DNA of 64,000 nucleotides from Bacteroidota bacterium (GCA_023424015.1 JAFAEM010000017.1:79909-143908); one strand, 5' to 3'. Counted from the stretch's first letter, positions 1-8,251 are shown. Numbers and translations are program-made. Notes: a model not told the origin generated them from the sequence alone.

Positions 1-1
1 A

Positions 2-313
2 AAGAAAATGTCATTTACCTGGTTTCCACGAAATGATTCGTTGCTAAACAAGGTAAGAAACCAGGAAGAACTGGAGGATATGATCGTGTTTGCCGATAAA
101 TACTATACGGTGGAGAACAGGAACGATACGATCGTATTTAATGTGTTACGTTTTGGCCAGGTGGTCGGCTGGCATAACCCAAAAGAAAAATTCGCATTTT
201 ATTATTACCTCGACCGGCCCGGCTCCAATGAAATAGTGGCACAAAGGGGAAGATTTGAAAAATGGGACAAACAAACCATTTCTTCTTTTATCAGGAGGAT
301 CAGGGGAAACTGA
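2..313 (+). CDS. Metal-dependent hydrolase-like protein, C-terminal part (5' end outside window)
   Basis: The reading frame is already open at base 2, and the ATG at base 8 is probably internal, so only about the last 103 codons are present. The fragment has an acidic helix (NQEELEDMIVFADKYY), a beta-rich middle (VLRFGQVVGWHNP) and a basic end (SFIRRIRGN). From memory this matches the C-terminal tail of Bacteroidota YdjM/DUF457-type membrane-associated metal-dependent hydrolases. The catalytic and membrane parts would lie upstream, so function cannot be confirmed here. The gene converges on the minus-strand phospholipase D-like gene with only about 24 bases between the stops. Confidence 0.55.
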   Translation, partial: KKMSFTWFPRNDSLLNKVRNQEELEDMIVFADKYYTVENRNDTIVFNVLRFGQVVGWHNPKEKFAFYYYLDRPGSNEIVAQRGRFEKWDKQTISSFIRRIRGN

Positions 314-337
314 AAGATTCTTCTCCAACCTGTCAGC

Positions 338-1495
338 CTACTCTTTTTGCCGAAAATAAAATGTACTCACGGTAAGCATAAAACGTATGCACTGGAAGGC
401 GCCCCATTGAAACAATTGCCTGAAAGAATAAAGTTTTGTTTTGTAGGTATTAGAATCGATCACATCACATTCGTTTGAAATAATTCCCTCCAGCTCCTCA
501 TGTACTTGTTTTGAAAACGCAGGTTCATCGATGTCGAGGTTTAGTTCGATACTGGCATAAGCACTTATATTGTTGATATTAAAAGAACCAATGGTCAATA
601 AACGTCCATCCGCGATAGCCATCTTGGCGTGTACGACGCAGGGCTTGTATTCATATATCTGAATTTTATTGCGTAGCATCCACCGATATAAATAGCGCTC
701 TGCGTATTTTGAGATCGGAACATCGGACTGACCGGTCAAAACCACCCTGATACAAACCCCTCGCCTGGCAGCGCGTTCCAGGGCCTTACGAAATGAAGTG
801 CCGGGCATAAAATAGCTGCAAAGGATCGTAATATTCTTTTTTGAACTTCTGAAAATTTCCAGGTAGGTCTTAAATATCTCCTGTTTCCTTTTTACCCAGT
901 CATTGCGTCTCACCCTGACCTGACAATTGTCGCAGGTTTCAATATACGCGGCTTTTGGAGGAAGCGTATCCGGTAAAGCAAAACGTCGTGAACGCCTGCG
1001 GGTCCATAAACGACAGCAAAGCGTGTACAATTCTTTCGCCGCGTCGCCATACACATAAACAGCGAGGTCGAGCCAGGCCGGTTCATCGGGCGTATCATTG
1101 TAGCGGTCGGCTATATTAATACCACCTACCAGGGCATTGATCCCATCGACGACAATTACTTTGTGATGGAGCCGGCGGCCAAAGTAGAGGGTGCGACTTT
1201 TAAAAAGCGGTTTGAAAAAACGAAATTCAATCCCCGCATCCGTAAGATTTTTTATGAAATTTGCCGGCAAACTACTGGAAGCATACCCATCCACCAACAT
1301 ATAAACCTTTACTCCCCGGCCAGCTGCTTCGACGAGCTGACTGGCCACCATGTTACCTGTCTCGTCATCCCCCAAAATATAAGTTTGCAAATGAATGGAA
1401 TGCCTGGCATCTGCAATAAGCTTTCCTAATAAATCAAAAAATTCCTGACCCGCATGCAGAAGCTTGATACTGTTATTGCGGCTAAAACCGGCCAT
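338..1495 (-). CDS. Phospholipase D / cardiolipin synthase-like protein (two HKD motifs)
   Basis: A 385-residue protein with two complete phospholipase D catalytic motifs, HHKVIVVDG in the N-terminal half and VHAKMAIADG in the C-terminal half. Each has the HxKx4D pattern and a following GG/GS-N segment (VGGINIADR, IGSFNINN). Two HKD lobes in one chain are typical of cardiolipin synthases, which join two phosphatidylglycerols or PG and PE, and of related phosphatidyltransferases. There is no N-terminal pair of membrane helices as in ClsA, so a ClsB-like soluble or peripheral enzyme is more likely. The start at 1495 gives MAGFSRNNS. The gene is preceded by a terminator and a TPP aptamer on the same strand, which is unexpected for a phospholipid enzyme. 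Exact substrate is not shown by the sequence. Confidence 0.8.
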   Translation of the reverse strand: MAGFSRNNSIKLLHAGQEFFDLLGKLIADARHSIHLQTYILGDDETGNMVASQLVEAAGRGVKVYMLVDGYASSSLPANFIKNLTDAGIEFRFFKPLFKSRTLYFGRRLHHKVIVVDGINALVGGINIADRYNDTPDEPAWLDLAVYVYGDAAKELYTLCCRLWTRRRSRRFALPDTLPPKAAYIETCDNCQVRVRRNDWVKRKQEIFKTYLEIFRSSKKNITILCSYFMPGTSFRKALERAARRGVCIRVVLTGQSDVPISKYAERYLYRWMLRNKIQIYEYKPCVVHAKMAIADGRLLTIGSFNINNISAYASIELNLDIDEPAFSKQVHEELEGIISNECDVIDSNTYKTKLYSFRQLFQWGAFQCIRFMLTVSTFYFRQKE

Positions 1496-1510
1496 ATGGT
1501 TGAGGTGTTT

Positions 1511-1540
1511 TTACAAAAAGAAGCCCGGTGTTTCCGGGCC
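1511..1540 (-). terminator. Intrinsic terminator after TPP aptamer
   Basis: On the minus strand a six-pair GC stem (GCCCGG / CCGGGC, plus-strand bases 1523-1528 and 1534-1539) with a five-base loop is followed by TTCTTTTTGT. It lies between the aptamer and the start codon at 1495, the usual place for a riboswitch expression platform. Confidence 0.7.
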
Positions 1541-1544
1541 TCCT

Positions 1545-1630
1545 ATTCTCTATCCCTCCGCAGGTATTACCCTGGTCAGGTAGCTGTGGGTATAATCTCA
1601 GTTTCTTTACAGAAACACCCCTAAGAGAAT
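1545..1630 (-). promoter_or_regulatory. TPP (thi-box) riboswitch aptamer
   Basis: Read on the minus strand, the segment has the conserved thi-box blocks in order: GGGGTG, CTGAGA, a CCC following ATTATA, ACCTGA, GGTAAT and CGGAGGGA. The outer stem P1 is a perfect match, ATTCTCT (plus-strand 1624-1630) with AGAGAAT (plus-strand 1545-1551). This class binds thiamine pyrophosphate and normally controls thiamine synthesis or uptake genes. Here the only gene downstream on this strand is the phospholipase D-like gene, with an intrinsic terminator in between, which points to transcriptional control. No thiamine gene is visible nearby. Confidence 0.88.
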
Positions 1631-1713
1631 CTCTTAATACCGTAAAAAGCGTGCCAGCGACAGATCTTTAAAACATTTTTTTAAAAGGCCGATAAAGCTG
1701 TATAAACTCCTGA

Positions 1714-1974
1714 CTACAGCACTGCTGTTTTGAACAGTTTGTCGCTGATCGCCTTTTCAAGGCCTGCCGGTAAAGTAGAAGCGTCCTCATCCAGCGCAGT
1801 AAGGCCCACCAGATCAGGATCCCAGGCAAAGACATGCCCGTCATCACCATTTACGCTGATCCGGAAACGCTTCTCCTCATTAAACAAAAATGGTGTCACC
1901 CTTACCATGTATGGCACTTTATCCACTACAAGGTGATAGGTATGTTCTGTCGTCTGTATATCTTTCTTTTTCAT
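1714..1974 (-). CDS. Conserved hypothetical protein, 86 residues
   Basis: A small soluble protein beginning MKKKDIQTTEHTY. An in-frame ATG 30 bases further upstream (base 2004) would add MAHLLIYIDS, but the lysine-rich start at 1974 looks more natural. The chain looks like a short beta sheet (YHLVVDKVPYMVRVTPFLF, then RFRISVNGDDGHVFAWDPD) followed by a helix ending in KAISDKLFKTAVL. There is no signal peptide or membrane segment. I do not recognise the family with certainty; it resembles small uncharacterised Bacteroidota proteins. It lies upstream of the TPP aptamer on the same strand. Confidence 0.6.
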   Translation of the reverse strand: MKKKDIQTTEHTYHLVVDKVPYMVRVTPFLFNEEKRFRISVNGDDGHVFAWDPDLVGLTALDEDASTLPAGLEKAISDKLFKTAVL

Positions 1975-2109
1975 ACTATCTATGTAGATTAACAAGTGTG
2001 CCAAATTGGGTTGACCGGTAAGATCAAATGTTCACAATGCCTGAGAATTCTGATCTGCCTGATACTTACAGGCGGGAAATTTTGTAAATTCATAACAGAA
2101 TAGAAACCT

Positions 2110-2421
2110 ATGAGCGAAAACAATCCATATAACAGTGCTGAAGACGGGCAAATTCGTCTACAGATATTGGACAAGCTTCAACATCACCCGGCCATTGATG
2201 CCAGTAAAATAGAAGTCGAAGTAAGAGACGGTGTCGCGATTTTAAAAGGAAAAAGTGATACAGAAAATGAAAAACAGCTTTCTGAAAAAATGGCGGCATC
2301 CGTTGCGGGGGTCGCTACAGTCGAAAACCACCTGGTCATCGAAATTGGCATCGCACATGCGCTAAGCAGCCTGGCTGCCCGCATACAGGGTAATATCATC
2401 AAAGACGATGAAGAAGAATAA
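2110..2421 (+). CDS. BON-domain protein
   Basis: A 103-residue protein carrying one BON domain at roughly residues 12-77. The typical pattern is present: an amphipathic helix (IRLQILDKLQHHPAID), a strand pair with the glycine turn (VEVRDGVAILKGKS), a second helix (EKQLSEKMAASVAGV) and the closing VENHLVIE. BON domains bind phospholipid or membranes and occur in OsmY and secretins. There is no signal peptide, so this copy is probably cytoplasmic. The acidic tail ends DDEEE. It converges on the M19 dipeptidase gene with 9 bases between the stops. Role not known; stress or envelope related by family only. Confidence 0.75.
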   Translation: MSENNPYNSAEDGQIRLQILDKLQHHPAIDASKIEVEVRDGVAILKGKSDTENEKQLSEKMAASVAGVATVENHLVIEIGIAHALSSLAARIQGNIIKDDEEE

Positions 2422-2430
2422 ACAGGCCTT

Positions 2431-3510
2431 TTAAGTGATCTTTTCCCAGGCTTTTCTTAAGAATCTTAGCCAGTTCCCATGCATTATGTTCACGATATCC
2501 GTATCGGAATAGCCTCTTTTTTGTAAAAGACCCGGCAGTTTTTGCAAATCCGAAATGCCATCCATATCATACGGCGCCTGTTCGGAACCAAACGCGCCAT
2601 CGAGATCCGAGCCAATTCCAATATGTAAAACATTACCCGCTAACTGGCAGATATGATCGAGATGATCGATGAGTTTATCAAGGTTGCATTGCATGGATTC
2701 GGGTGTCGATTTTCCTTTTACCCATCCAGGCACCATCATCCACGCGTCGAGTGCGCCGCCGATCACCGCGCCACGACTGATGAGTTCTTTTATTTGTTCA
2801 TCGCTGAATTGCCGGTTATGTCCCACCAGTGCCCTTACATTATTATGACTGGCCCAAACATGCCCATGAAAATGATCCATCGCTTCCCAGAAACTCTCAT
2901 CACACAAATGTGTCGCATCAAGTATAATATCAAGGCGCTCCATTTCCTTCAATAGCGCTCTCCCATTTTTTCCCAGCCCACCGCTGGCATTTGTACCCTG
3001 CGCATATCGACCAGGTCCGTAGTGGGCGGGACCAACAGCCCGCAATCCCTGTTCCCATGAACGTTCAAGATGTTGCAAACTGATCAGCGAATCTGCTCCC
3101 TCGAGACTCAGGATATAACCTATGGGTTTGCGATCATCCCGCTTATTATTTTCCCAATTATTAATATGTGCATCCAAGGACGGCAGATTGTTAATCTGTA
3201 CCATTTCACCAAGTTCTTCCATGGCCCGGTACCAGGCAAGTTGACCTTGTGTTTGTGCCCAGGCCTGTGCGGGCGAGTGCCAGCCCGGAAGCGGGTTTCC
3301 AGGCGCGACAAACCTGGCGATCTGAGTCGCGACCACCAGTCCTATATTCCCTTTTCTTAGTTCAGGAAGTGATACTAAAGCATTGCCACGATCCGGTTTA
3401 TCGGTAAGACCTTTTTCCCGCTCGTTTATCAGAGCTATTGGCTGCGTAAGTTCGCGGTTCCATTCCATCGCGTTCATGGCCAGGTCCAGGTGTGCATCAA
3501 TGGTAAACAT
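2431..3510 (-). CDS. Membrane dipeptidase family (peptidase M19)
   Basis: A 359-residue zinc dipeptidase of the renal dipeptidase family. The metal-site landmarks appear in order: the HxD pair in IDAHLDLAMN, the bridging glutamate in LSLEGADSL, a histidine in LDATHLCDESFW, a histidine in WASHNNVRAL, and the aspartate in IGIGSDLDG. Family members split dipeptides and tolerate a D-amino acid at the C-terminal position. It is the last gene of a four-gene minus-strand operon, 12 bases after the fold-III PLP enzyme. In that setting it may release D-amino acids from peptides. No signal peptide is visible, so it is likely cytoplasmic. Family assignment is firm; the natural substrate is inferred. Confidence 0.9.
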   Translation of the reverse strand: MFTIDAHLDLAMNAMEWNRELTQPIALINEREKGLTDKPDRGNALVSLPELRKGNIGLVVATQIARFVAPGNPLPGWHSPAQAWAQTQGQLAWYRAMEELGEMVQINNLPSLDAHINNWENNKRDDRKPIGYILSLEGADSLISLQHLERSWEQGLRAVGPAHYGPGRYAQGTNASGGLGKNGRALLKEMERLDIILDATHLCDESFWEAMDHFHGHVWASHNNVRALVGHNRQFSDEQIKELISRGAVIGGALDAWMMVPGWVKGKSTPESMQCNLDKLIDHLDHICQLAGNVLHIGIGSDLDGAFGSEQAPYDMDGISDLQKLPGLLQKRGYSDTDIVNIMHGNWLRFLRKAWEKIT

Positions 3511-3522
3511 GGTAGAGCAGTT

Positions 3523-4632
3523 TTAAATGCTGATTTTACGATCCCGGGCAGTTATTCTCCATTCCCCGTCGGCCTTATTACCATTGATGGTCCAGGCTCT
3601 TTCATACAATGCACAGGTAGGACAAATATGATAAGGAAGGCCATAGATAACATCGCCTACCTTATATGTATGGTCCTTTGGTACGCCTAATACCAGGTGT
3701 TCTTCACTTTGTCCCTTGAACTCAAGACCTGGTGCATTCAGGAGCAACACGCGCTTGTCTAAGGGATTTTCTGCCGCCACTGATTTGTGCCCAAGATCAG
3801 TACAGATCGTTGTTTCGTTGGGTAAGGATATCACACGACTTACCACCAGGGCTGCCGGTAGAAAAGCCTGCTCCTTATAATTTTGATAATATCCCGCATC
3901 CCAATAAATAAAGGTACCCGGACTGCATTCCGCTTTTCCCCATTTAGCATGTATGGGAAATGAAGGAGAACCTCCGGCCACAAGAACTGGTTTGGGCATA
4001 CCAGCCTTTACTATCGAATCGATCATTTGTTCTACCGGCTCAAATGCTGCGGCACATCTTTTTTCCCTTGTCTCCAGGTCTATGTCACGAATATGCCCAT
4101 CATAAGCATGTAAGCCTACCGGTCGTATTCCATTTATTTTTTCGCAGGCAAGATAAAGGTCAATCGCATCCTTCCCAGGTATGATGCCAGTTCTGTTCAT
4201 TCCCACGTTCAGATCTAAATAAACAGGAATGACGATCCCGTTTTTTACGGCTTCATCACCGATAGCCTTTGCAGACGCTGTATTATCCACCAGGCATGAG
4301 AAACGTGTGACCGCGAATTTCTTAATCAAATTAAGCAGGCGGCTGATCTTAGGTCCAAAAGGCTGGTATGCCAGCAATACATCCGGCGCACCAACAGTAC
4401 CCAGCATTTCCGCTTCGGCGATGGTTGCGCATTTGAATTTATAAATACCCGCTTCGATCATCAGTGCACAGGCATCAGCACTTTTGTTTGTTTTTACATG
4501 TGGCCTCAGGTGATCCAAATCCTTTACCATGGATTTCACTGTGGCAATATTCTGTTTCACACGTTCAGGATAGATCACCAGTGCGGGAGTATCTATCTCC
4601 TGTATGTTTTCAATTTCATACCAGTCGGACAT
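3523..4632 (-). CDS. Fold-III PLP enzyme: D-serine dehydratase / D-threonine aldolase family
   Basis: A 369-residue alanine-racemase-fold enzyme. The PLP lysine is K47 in RPHVKTNKSAD. The N-terminal barrel runs to about residue 245 and is followed by a beta domain. Near the C-terminus the protein has H335-x-C337 (PYHICPTCALYE). From memory, zinc-dependent D-serine dehydratases (DSD1, chicken enzyme) bind zinc through an H-x-C pair, while D-threonine aldolases use H-x-D, so this copy looks more like a D-serine dehydratase. Automatic annotation would probably say D-TA family. The RidA gene 25 bases upstream supports a reaction that releases a reactive enamine. The neighbouring GntP permease belongs to the family that includes the D-serine carrier DsdX. 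Confidence 0.82.
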   Translation of the reverse strand: MSDWYEIENIQEIDTPALVIYPERVKQNIATVKSMVKDLDHLRPHVKTNKSADACALMIEAGIYKFKCATIAEAEMLGTVGAPDVLLAYQPFGPKISRLLNLIKKFAVTRFSCLVDNTASAKAIGDEAVKNGIVIPVYLDLNVGMNRTGIIPGKDAIDLYLACEKINGIRPVGLHAYDGHIRDIDLETREKRCAAAFEPVEQMIDSIVKAGMPKPVLVAGGSPSFPIHAKWGKAECSPGTFIYWDAGYYQNYKEQAFLPAALVVSRVISLPNETTICTDLGHKSVAAENPLDKRVLLLNAPGLEFKGQSEEHLVLGVPKDHTYKVGDVIYGLPYHICPTCALYERAWTINGNKADGEWRITARDRKISI

Positions 4633-4657
4633 ATTCTTGGTTTAACAGGTTAAAGAT

Positions 4658-5125
4658 TTAGGCTAACTCAAACATCGCTTCGATCTCGACGGGAATGTTA
4701 TCGGGCAGAGAACCAAAGCCTACGGCGCTTCTCACCCCTACTCCGTGCTCCTCACCCCAGACCTGTGCAAAAAGTTCGCTGCAACCATTGATGATATAGG
4801 GATGCCTTTCAAATTCAGGAACACAGTTGACCATGCCCAGGACTTTTATCACCCTTTTTACTTTATCGAGACTACCAAGGTTAGCCCTTATCGTTGCAAG
4901 TATCGCAAGTCCTACCTGCCTGGCAGCCAGTTTTCCCTCTTCCATATTTATATCTTTACCGATCCTTCCAATGATCAGGCTCTTATCGTCTTTCACGGTA
5001 CCATGACCTGATACGTATAAAAAGTTTCCAACCACGAGGCAGGGTTTATAGACACCCAGCGGTGTAGGTGCCGGTGGAAGATTGAGACCAAGTTGCGAAA
5101 ATCTTTGTTCAGCTGTTTGTGACAT
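4658..5125 (-). CDS. RidA/YjgF-family enamine/imine deaminase
   Basis: A 155-residue Rid-family protein. Family landmarks are the strand VVGNFLYVSGHGTV, the long helix ARQVGLAILATIRANLG, and the active-site arginine in VRSAVGFGSLPDN followed by PVEIEAMFEL. Rid proteins hydrolyse reactive 2-aminoacrylate and related imines produced by PLP enzymes, giving 2-oxoacids and ammonia. The sequence is longer at the N-terminus than classic RidA, so it belongs to a Rid subgroup other than archetypal RidA. It lies between the permease and the fold-III PLP enzyme in one operon (15- and 25-base gaps), which fits detoxification of the dehydratase product. Activity is inferred from family and context. Confidence 0.85.
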   Translation of the reverse strand: MSQTAEQRFSQLGLNLPPAPTPLGVYKPCLVVGNFLYVSGHGTVKDDKSLIIGRIGKDINMEEGKLAARQVGLAILATIRANLGSLDKVKRVIKVLGMVNCVPEFERHPYIINGCSELFAQVWGEEHGVGVRSAVGFGSLPDNIPVEIEAMFELA

Positions 5126-5140
5126 AGTTCTGTTTAAGCT

Positions 5141-6448
5141 TTATAAAATAATATCTAAAATTAAGACACCTGCAAGTCCCATAAAAGAAACAATGGTTTC
5201 CATTATGGACCAGGACCTGAAAGTGTCTTTAATACCTATATTGAAATATTCCTTGAACAACCAGAAGCCGGCGTCATTCACATGTGAGAACATAAGACTA
5301 CCTGCGCCGATGGAAAGTACCATAAGGTTTGGATCCGTACCGGATTGCGCCAGCAATGGTGCAATTATGCCCGCCGCAGTGAAACCCGCTACCGTTGCCG
5401 ATCCCACGGCAATGCGTATAATAGCGGCCGTAAGCCAGCCCAGAAAAAGCGGAGACAACGGAATTTCCTGTAGCATGTCGGCGATCTGCCGGCTCACGCC
5501 ACTATCCACCAGCACCTGTTTCAACGCGCCTGCACCGGCGATAATTAACAGGATCATCGCAATCTCTTTTACGGCTTCTCCATAAACCGACATCACTTCA
5601 CCCATTTTCTTTCCCCGCCATATACCCAGGGTAAACGTGGCAACCACGAGTGCTATCAGCATTACGATTGACGGTTGAGAAAAAAAAGAGATCAGGCCAT
5701 GAAACTGTACCGGCGAAATAAATGGCAACAAGGCCGTAAAAGCGAAAAAACCAACCGGTAGAAGTGCAGCAAAAAAACTATTGAAAACACCAGGCAGCTG
5801 TTCCGGTAGCAGATCCGGCGGCCGAAAACTGGCGAGCGGTGTCGCAGGAATTTTCTTCAGGAGACGCGAGAACAATGGTCCTGCAATGATTATGGTGGGA
5901 ATGGCAATGATGATCCCGTAAAACATCGTGACACCAATATTTGCCTGGAATTGCGTAACCAGGGCCGAGGGGGCCGGATGTGGCGGCAAAAAACCATGCG
6001 CTACTGAAAGCGCTGCCAGTAGCGGGATACCTGTAGCCACGGCGGGTAATTTGTATTGGTTTACCAATGAAAATACAAGTGGGATCAGCAATACAAAACC
6101 GGTATTATAAAACAGGGGAATGCCAACCACAAACCCCACGAGGGCCAGGGCCCAGTGAATATTCTTCAACCCCACTTTTTTCATGATCGTGGAAGCGATC
6201 TGTTGGGCCGCACCGGCTTCTGCGATCAGTTTACCCAGCATCGCACCTGCCACAATGATCACCACATTACCACCAATGATATCGCCCATCCCCTTTTCTA
6301 CTGATTGTGTTACCCGCGATAATGGAATACCGAGGCATAGTCCCCCGATGACCGAAACGACCAGGAAAGCCAGGAAGGGATTTACTTTAAATGCAGCGAT
6401 TAATACAATTAATGCTATTAATACAAGGAGAACGATCAGTAATGTCAT
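5141..6448 (-). CDS. GntP-family permease (gluconate / D-serine type)
   Basis: A 435-residue, strongly hydrophobic protein with about 12 membrane segments starting at residue 2. GntP-family landmarks are the GGLCLGIPLS loop, VIIVAGAMLGKLIAEAG, FLPPHPAPSALV and the late MFSHVNDAGFW segment. The family includes gluconate:H+ symporters and the D-serine permease DsdX. No gluconate kinase or other sugar-acid gene lies nearby. The downstream genes (RidA, fold-III PLP enzyme, M19 dipeptidase) point to import of a D-hydroxy amino acid instead. It is the first gene of the operon. Substrate is inferred from context. Confidence 0.85.
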   Translation of the reverse strand: MTLLIVLLVLIALIVLIAAFKVNPFLAFLVVSVIGGLCLGIPLSRVTQSVEKGMGDIIGGNVVIIVAGAMLGKLIAEAGAAQQIASTIMKKVGLKNIHWALALVGFVVGIPLFYNTGFVLLIPLVFSLVNQYKLPAVATGIPLLAALSVAHGFLPPHPAPSALVTQFQANIGVTMFYGIIIAIPTIIIAGPLFSRLLKKIPATPLASFRPPDLLPEQLPGVFNSFFAALLPVGFFAFTALLPFISPVQFHGLISFFSQPSIVMLIALVVATFTLGIWRGKKMGEVMSVYGEAVKEIAMILLIIAGAGALKQVLVDSGVSRQIADMLQEIPLSPLFLGWLTAAIIRIAVGSATVAGFTAAGIIAPLLAQSGTDPNLMVLSIGAGSLMFSHVNDAGFWLFKEYFNIGIKDTFRSWSIMETIVSFMGLAGVLILDIIL

Positions 6449-6528
6449 TGTATCTTTTGATAAAAACCAAAAAGATAATTAAAAACAGGATCGGATGGGC
6501 ATTACCTAAAAAATACAGGCTGACCTTT

Positions 6529-6556
6529 TTTGAATTCCATTAAATCCGTACATTTA
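6529..6556 (+). promoter_or_regulatory. Possible Bacteroidota sigma-70 promoter for small RNA
   Basis: TTTG at 6529-6532 and TACATTTA at 6549-6556 resemble the Bacteroidota -33 TTTG and -7 TAnnTTTG elements. The last base of the -7 box deviates and the 16-base spacing is slightly short. Confidence 0.3.
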
Positions 6557-6561
6557 TGACA

Positions 6562-6661
6562 TAAAAAAGCAGGTCGGCTAGACAACCACCTGCTTGGTCT
6601 TTTGGACCGTTCACATGAGAAAACTCTTTATTGATCATCCCGCTCTTTAGCGGGATTTTTT
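6562..6661 (+). ncRNA. Candidate small RNA of about 100 bases
   Basis: Three hairpins follow one another. The first is AAGCAGGT/ACCTGCTT (6567-6574 with 6588-6595), the second GGTC/GACC (6596-6599 with 6605-6608), and the third an intrinsic terminator at 6637-6661. A promoter-like pair sits just upstream, no protein can be read, and the nearest plus-strand gene starts 580 bases later. The order promoter, folded body, terminator is what an independent small RNA would show. I cannot place it in a known family, and it could instead be the remnant of an untranslated leader. Confidence 0.42.
6637..6661 (+). terminator. Intrinsic terminator
   Basis: An eight-pair perfect stem, ATCCCGCT / AGCGGGAT, with a four-base CTTT loop, is followed directly by TTTTTA. 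Read on the minus strand it lacks an equally good U-run, so it serves plus-strand transcription, probably of the candidate small RNA. Confidence 0.72.
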
Positions 6662-7243
6662 ATTTCTTTATAAATATACCACGGTAAACCACGATTTATT
6701 TCGTGGATTTACTCAACCATGAAATTTTAAATCTAAAAACAGCTTAAGTATAGGTAAGCTTTTGATTGGCCGAACTGTAATTACATTTTTCGGATCTAAC
6801 ACACTGCCGTTCGTCATTGAAATGGTTAGCTATGGATCAGACCAGTTATTGCCCCAGGAATGCCGTTACTCTCCTGGCAAAATGGTATGGGAGTCTGCCC
6901 TTCCGCTAAAGCATGAAGTAATTCCATCGAAGCATTGGATCAAATGCTTTGAATTTATACCGGAGCATGAATAAAAAAGTTTCAAACACCAGTAAAATAC
7001 CGGGCAATGAACTTTGATGAGTGAAGCAGCGTTATCGGCCCCCGGGGTCTCTTTATTCCGATGGTCCACCGGTGTGGTAGAGTATTTTTTACCATTCGTA
7101 ATGGAAATCGTCCACGAAACAAAATTTTGTACTTAGTTAACAAGATGTACAGATAGTTTTATAGCTGATAAACGTTCTACCACCACACATGAGAAAAACA
7201 GAGAAAACAACAGGTTTATTTATAAACCGTAACCGCTGCTTTT

Positions 7244-8251
7244 ATGATCAAGGATTTGGTTCTCAGAATTGTGTTTGTTCCGCTGCTGGGGATTGGGCTT
7301 CCGCTCATTTCCCGTATCATCGACTATAACAGGTATTCTGTTTTCGAGTTAATCGCTGCTAATTTATTTTTCATTCTTACTTCTTTTTCGATCTGGGCCG
7401 GTTGCAACTGGATACATACCAAACTAAGACCGCTTTACAGGCCTATCTCTAATCCATTTTCAAAAATCGCAGCCGTATGCCTGGTATCTGCTTTGTATGG
7501 TGCCTGCACAGGCGGACTTTCCGCGCTGGTATGGTTGAAAATAACCCGTGAGCCCTTCAACTGGCCCGGTGTTTATACTTTTATCCTGGCCTGCGTTGCC
7601 GCAGTGATCATTTTTACCCTGGTATATGAAATTCTATTCCTGAGTAAAGAACGCGAAATCGATAACAGGATCGTGGACCAGCTCGACAAAGAACTTACCC
7701 AGGCGGAATTGCAGGTACTGACTAACGAGATGGATCCGCATTTCCTGTTCAACTCACTTACAACTTTAAACTACCTTATCCTCAACGAACCTAAACAGGC
7801 GCACCTGTTCAACAACAGGCTGGCACAGGTTTACAAATATTTCCTGATCAATAAAAACAAGGAACTGATCCCGCTCCAGGATGAGCTTGAATTTATTGAA
7901 AGCTATTTCTATTTGCTGCAGATCCGCCACGACAATAAACTGCACCTCGATACCCACCTGGATGAGAAACTGGCGAAAGTGATGATCCCACCCTGTTCGC
8001 TACAGATACTGGTGGAAAATGCCATCAAACACAACGAATTTTCTGATAGTAACCCTTTGCATATAAAGGTTTCGCTCAATGATCATTACCTGCAGGTGAG
8101 CAATAATACCAAGCCGAAATTATACGCGGTCAACTCAACCGGCATTGGTTTAAAAAACCTGAGTTCGAGGTATAAGCTCCTTTTTCGCAAAGACATCACC
8201 ATTTCAACAACCCGTGAGAATTTCACTGTTAAACTACCGTTGATAACCTAA
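7244..8251 (+). CDS. LytS/YehU-type sensor histidine kinase
   Basis: A 335-residue membrane kinase. About four membrane helices fill residues 5-140 (for example VCLVSALYGACTGGLSALVW), followed by a short coiled linker. The His_kinase (PF06580-type) domain has phospho-acceptor H166 in EMDPHFLFNSL, the N box in LVENAIKHNEF, and a GIGLKNLSSRY glycine box. It has no periplasmic sensor domain, so it probably senses through the membrane or a partner. It lies 16 bases upstream of a LytTR response regulator and the two surely form a two-component pair. The stimulus is unknown. Confidence 0.92.
   Translation: MIKDLVLRIVFVPLLGIGLPLISRIIDYNRYSVFELIAANLFFILTSFSIWAGCNWIHTKLRPLYRPISNPFSKIAAVCLVSALYGACTGGLSALVWLKITREPFNWPGVYTFILACVAAVIIFTLVYEILFLSKEREIDNRIVDQLDKELTQAELQVLTNEMDPHFLFNSLTTLNYLILNEPKQAHLFNNRLAQVYKYFLINKNKELIPLQDELEFIESYFYLLQIRHDNKLHLDTHLDEKLAKVMIPPCSLQILVENAIKHNEFSDSNPLHIKVSLNDHYLQVSNNTKPKLYAVNSTGIGLKNLSSRYKLLFRKDITISTTRENFTVKLPLIT

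Larger units (their letters stand above)
6449..7243. other. 795-base intergenic region
   Basis: No convincing protein gene. It holds a promoter-like pair and candidate small RNA (about 6529-6661) and a short inverted repeat CCACGA/TCGTGG near 6688-6705. A 70-codon frame at 6762-6974 has no recognisable product. The rest, up to the LytS start at 7244, shows no feature I can name and may hold the promoter of the two-component pair. Confidence 0.5.

Noticed and set aside
5082..5585. 167-codon plus-strand frame
   Set aside because: It lies antisense to the RidA and GntP genes, whose motifs are intact; codon content is a shadow.
6762..6974. 70-codon plus-strand frame in the 795-base gap
   Set aside because: No family, no promoter or start context, and composition like non-coding sequence.
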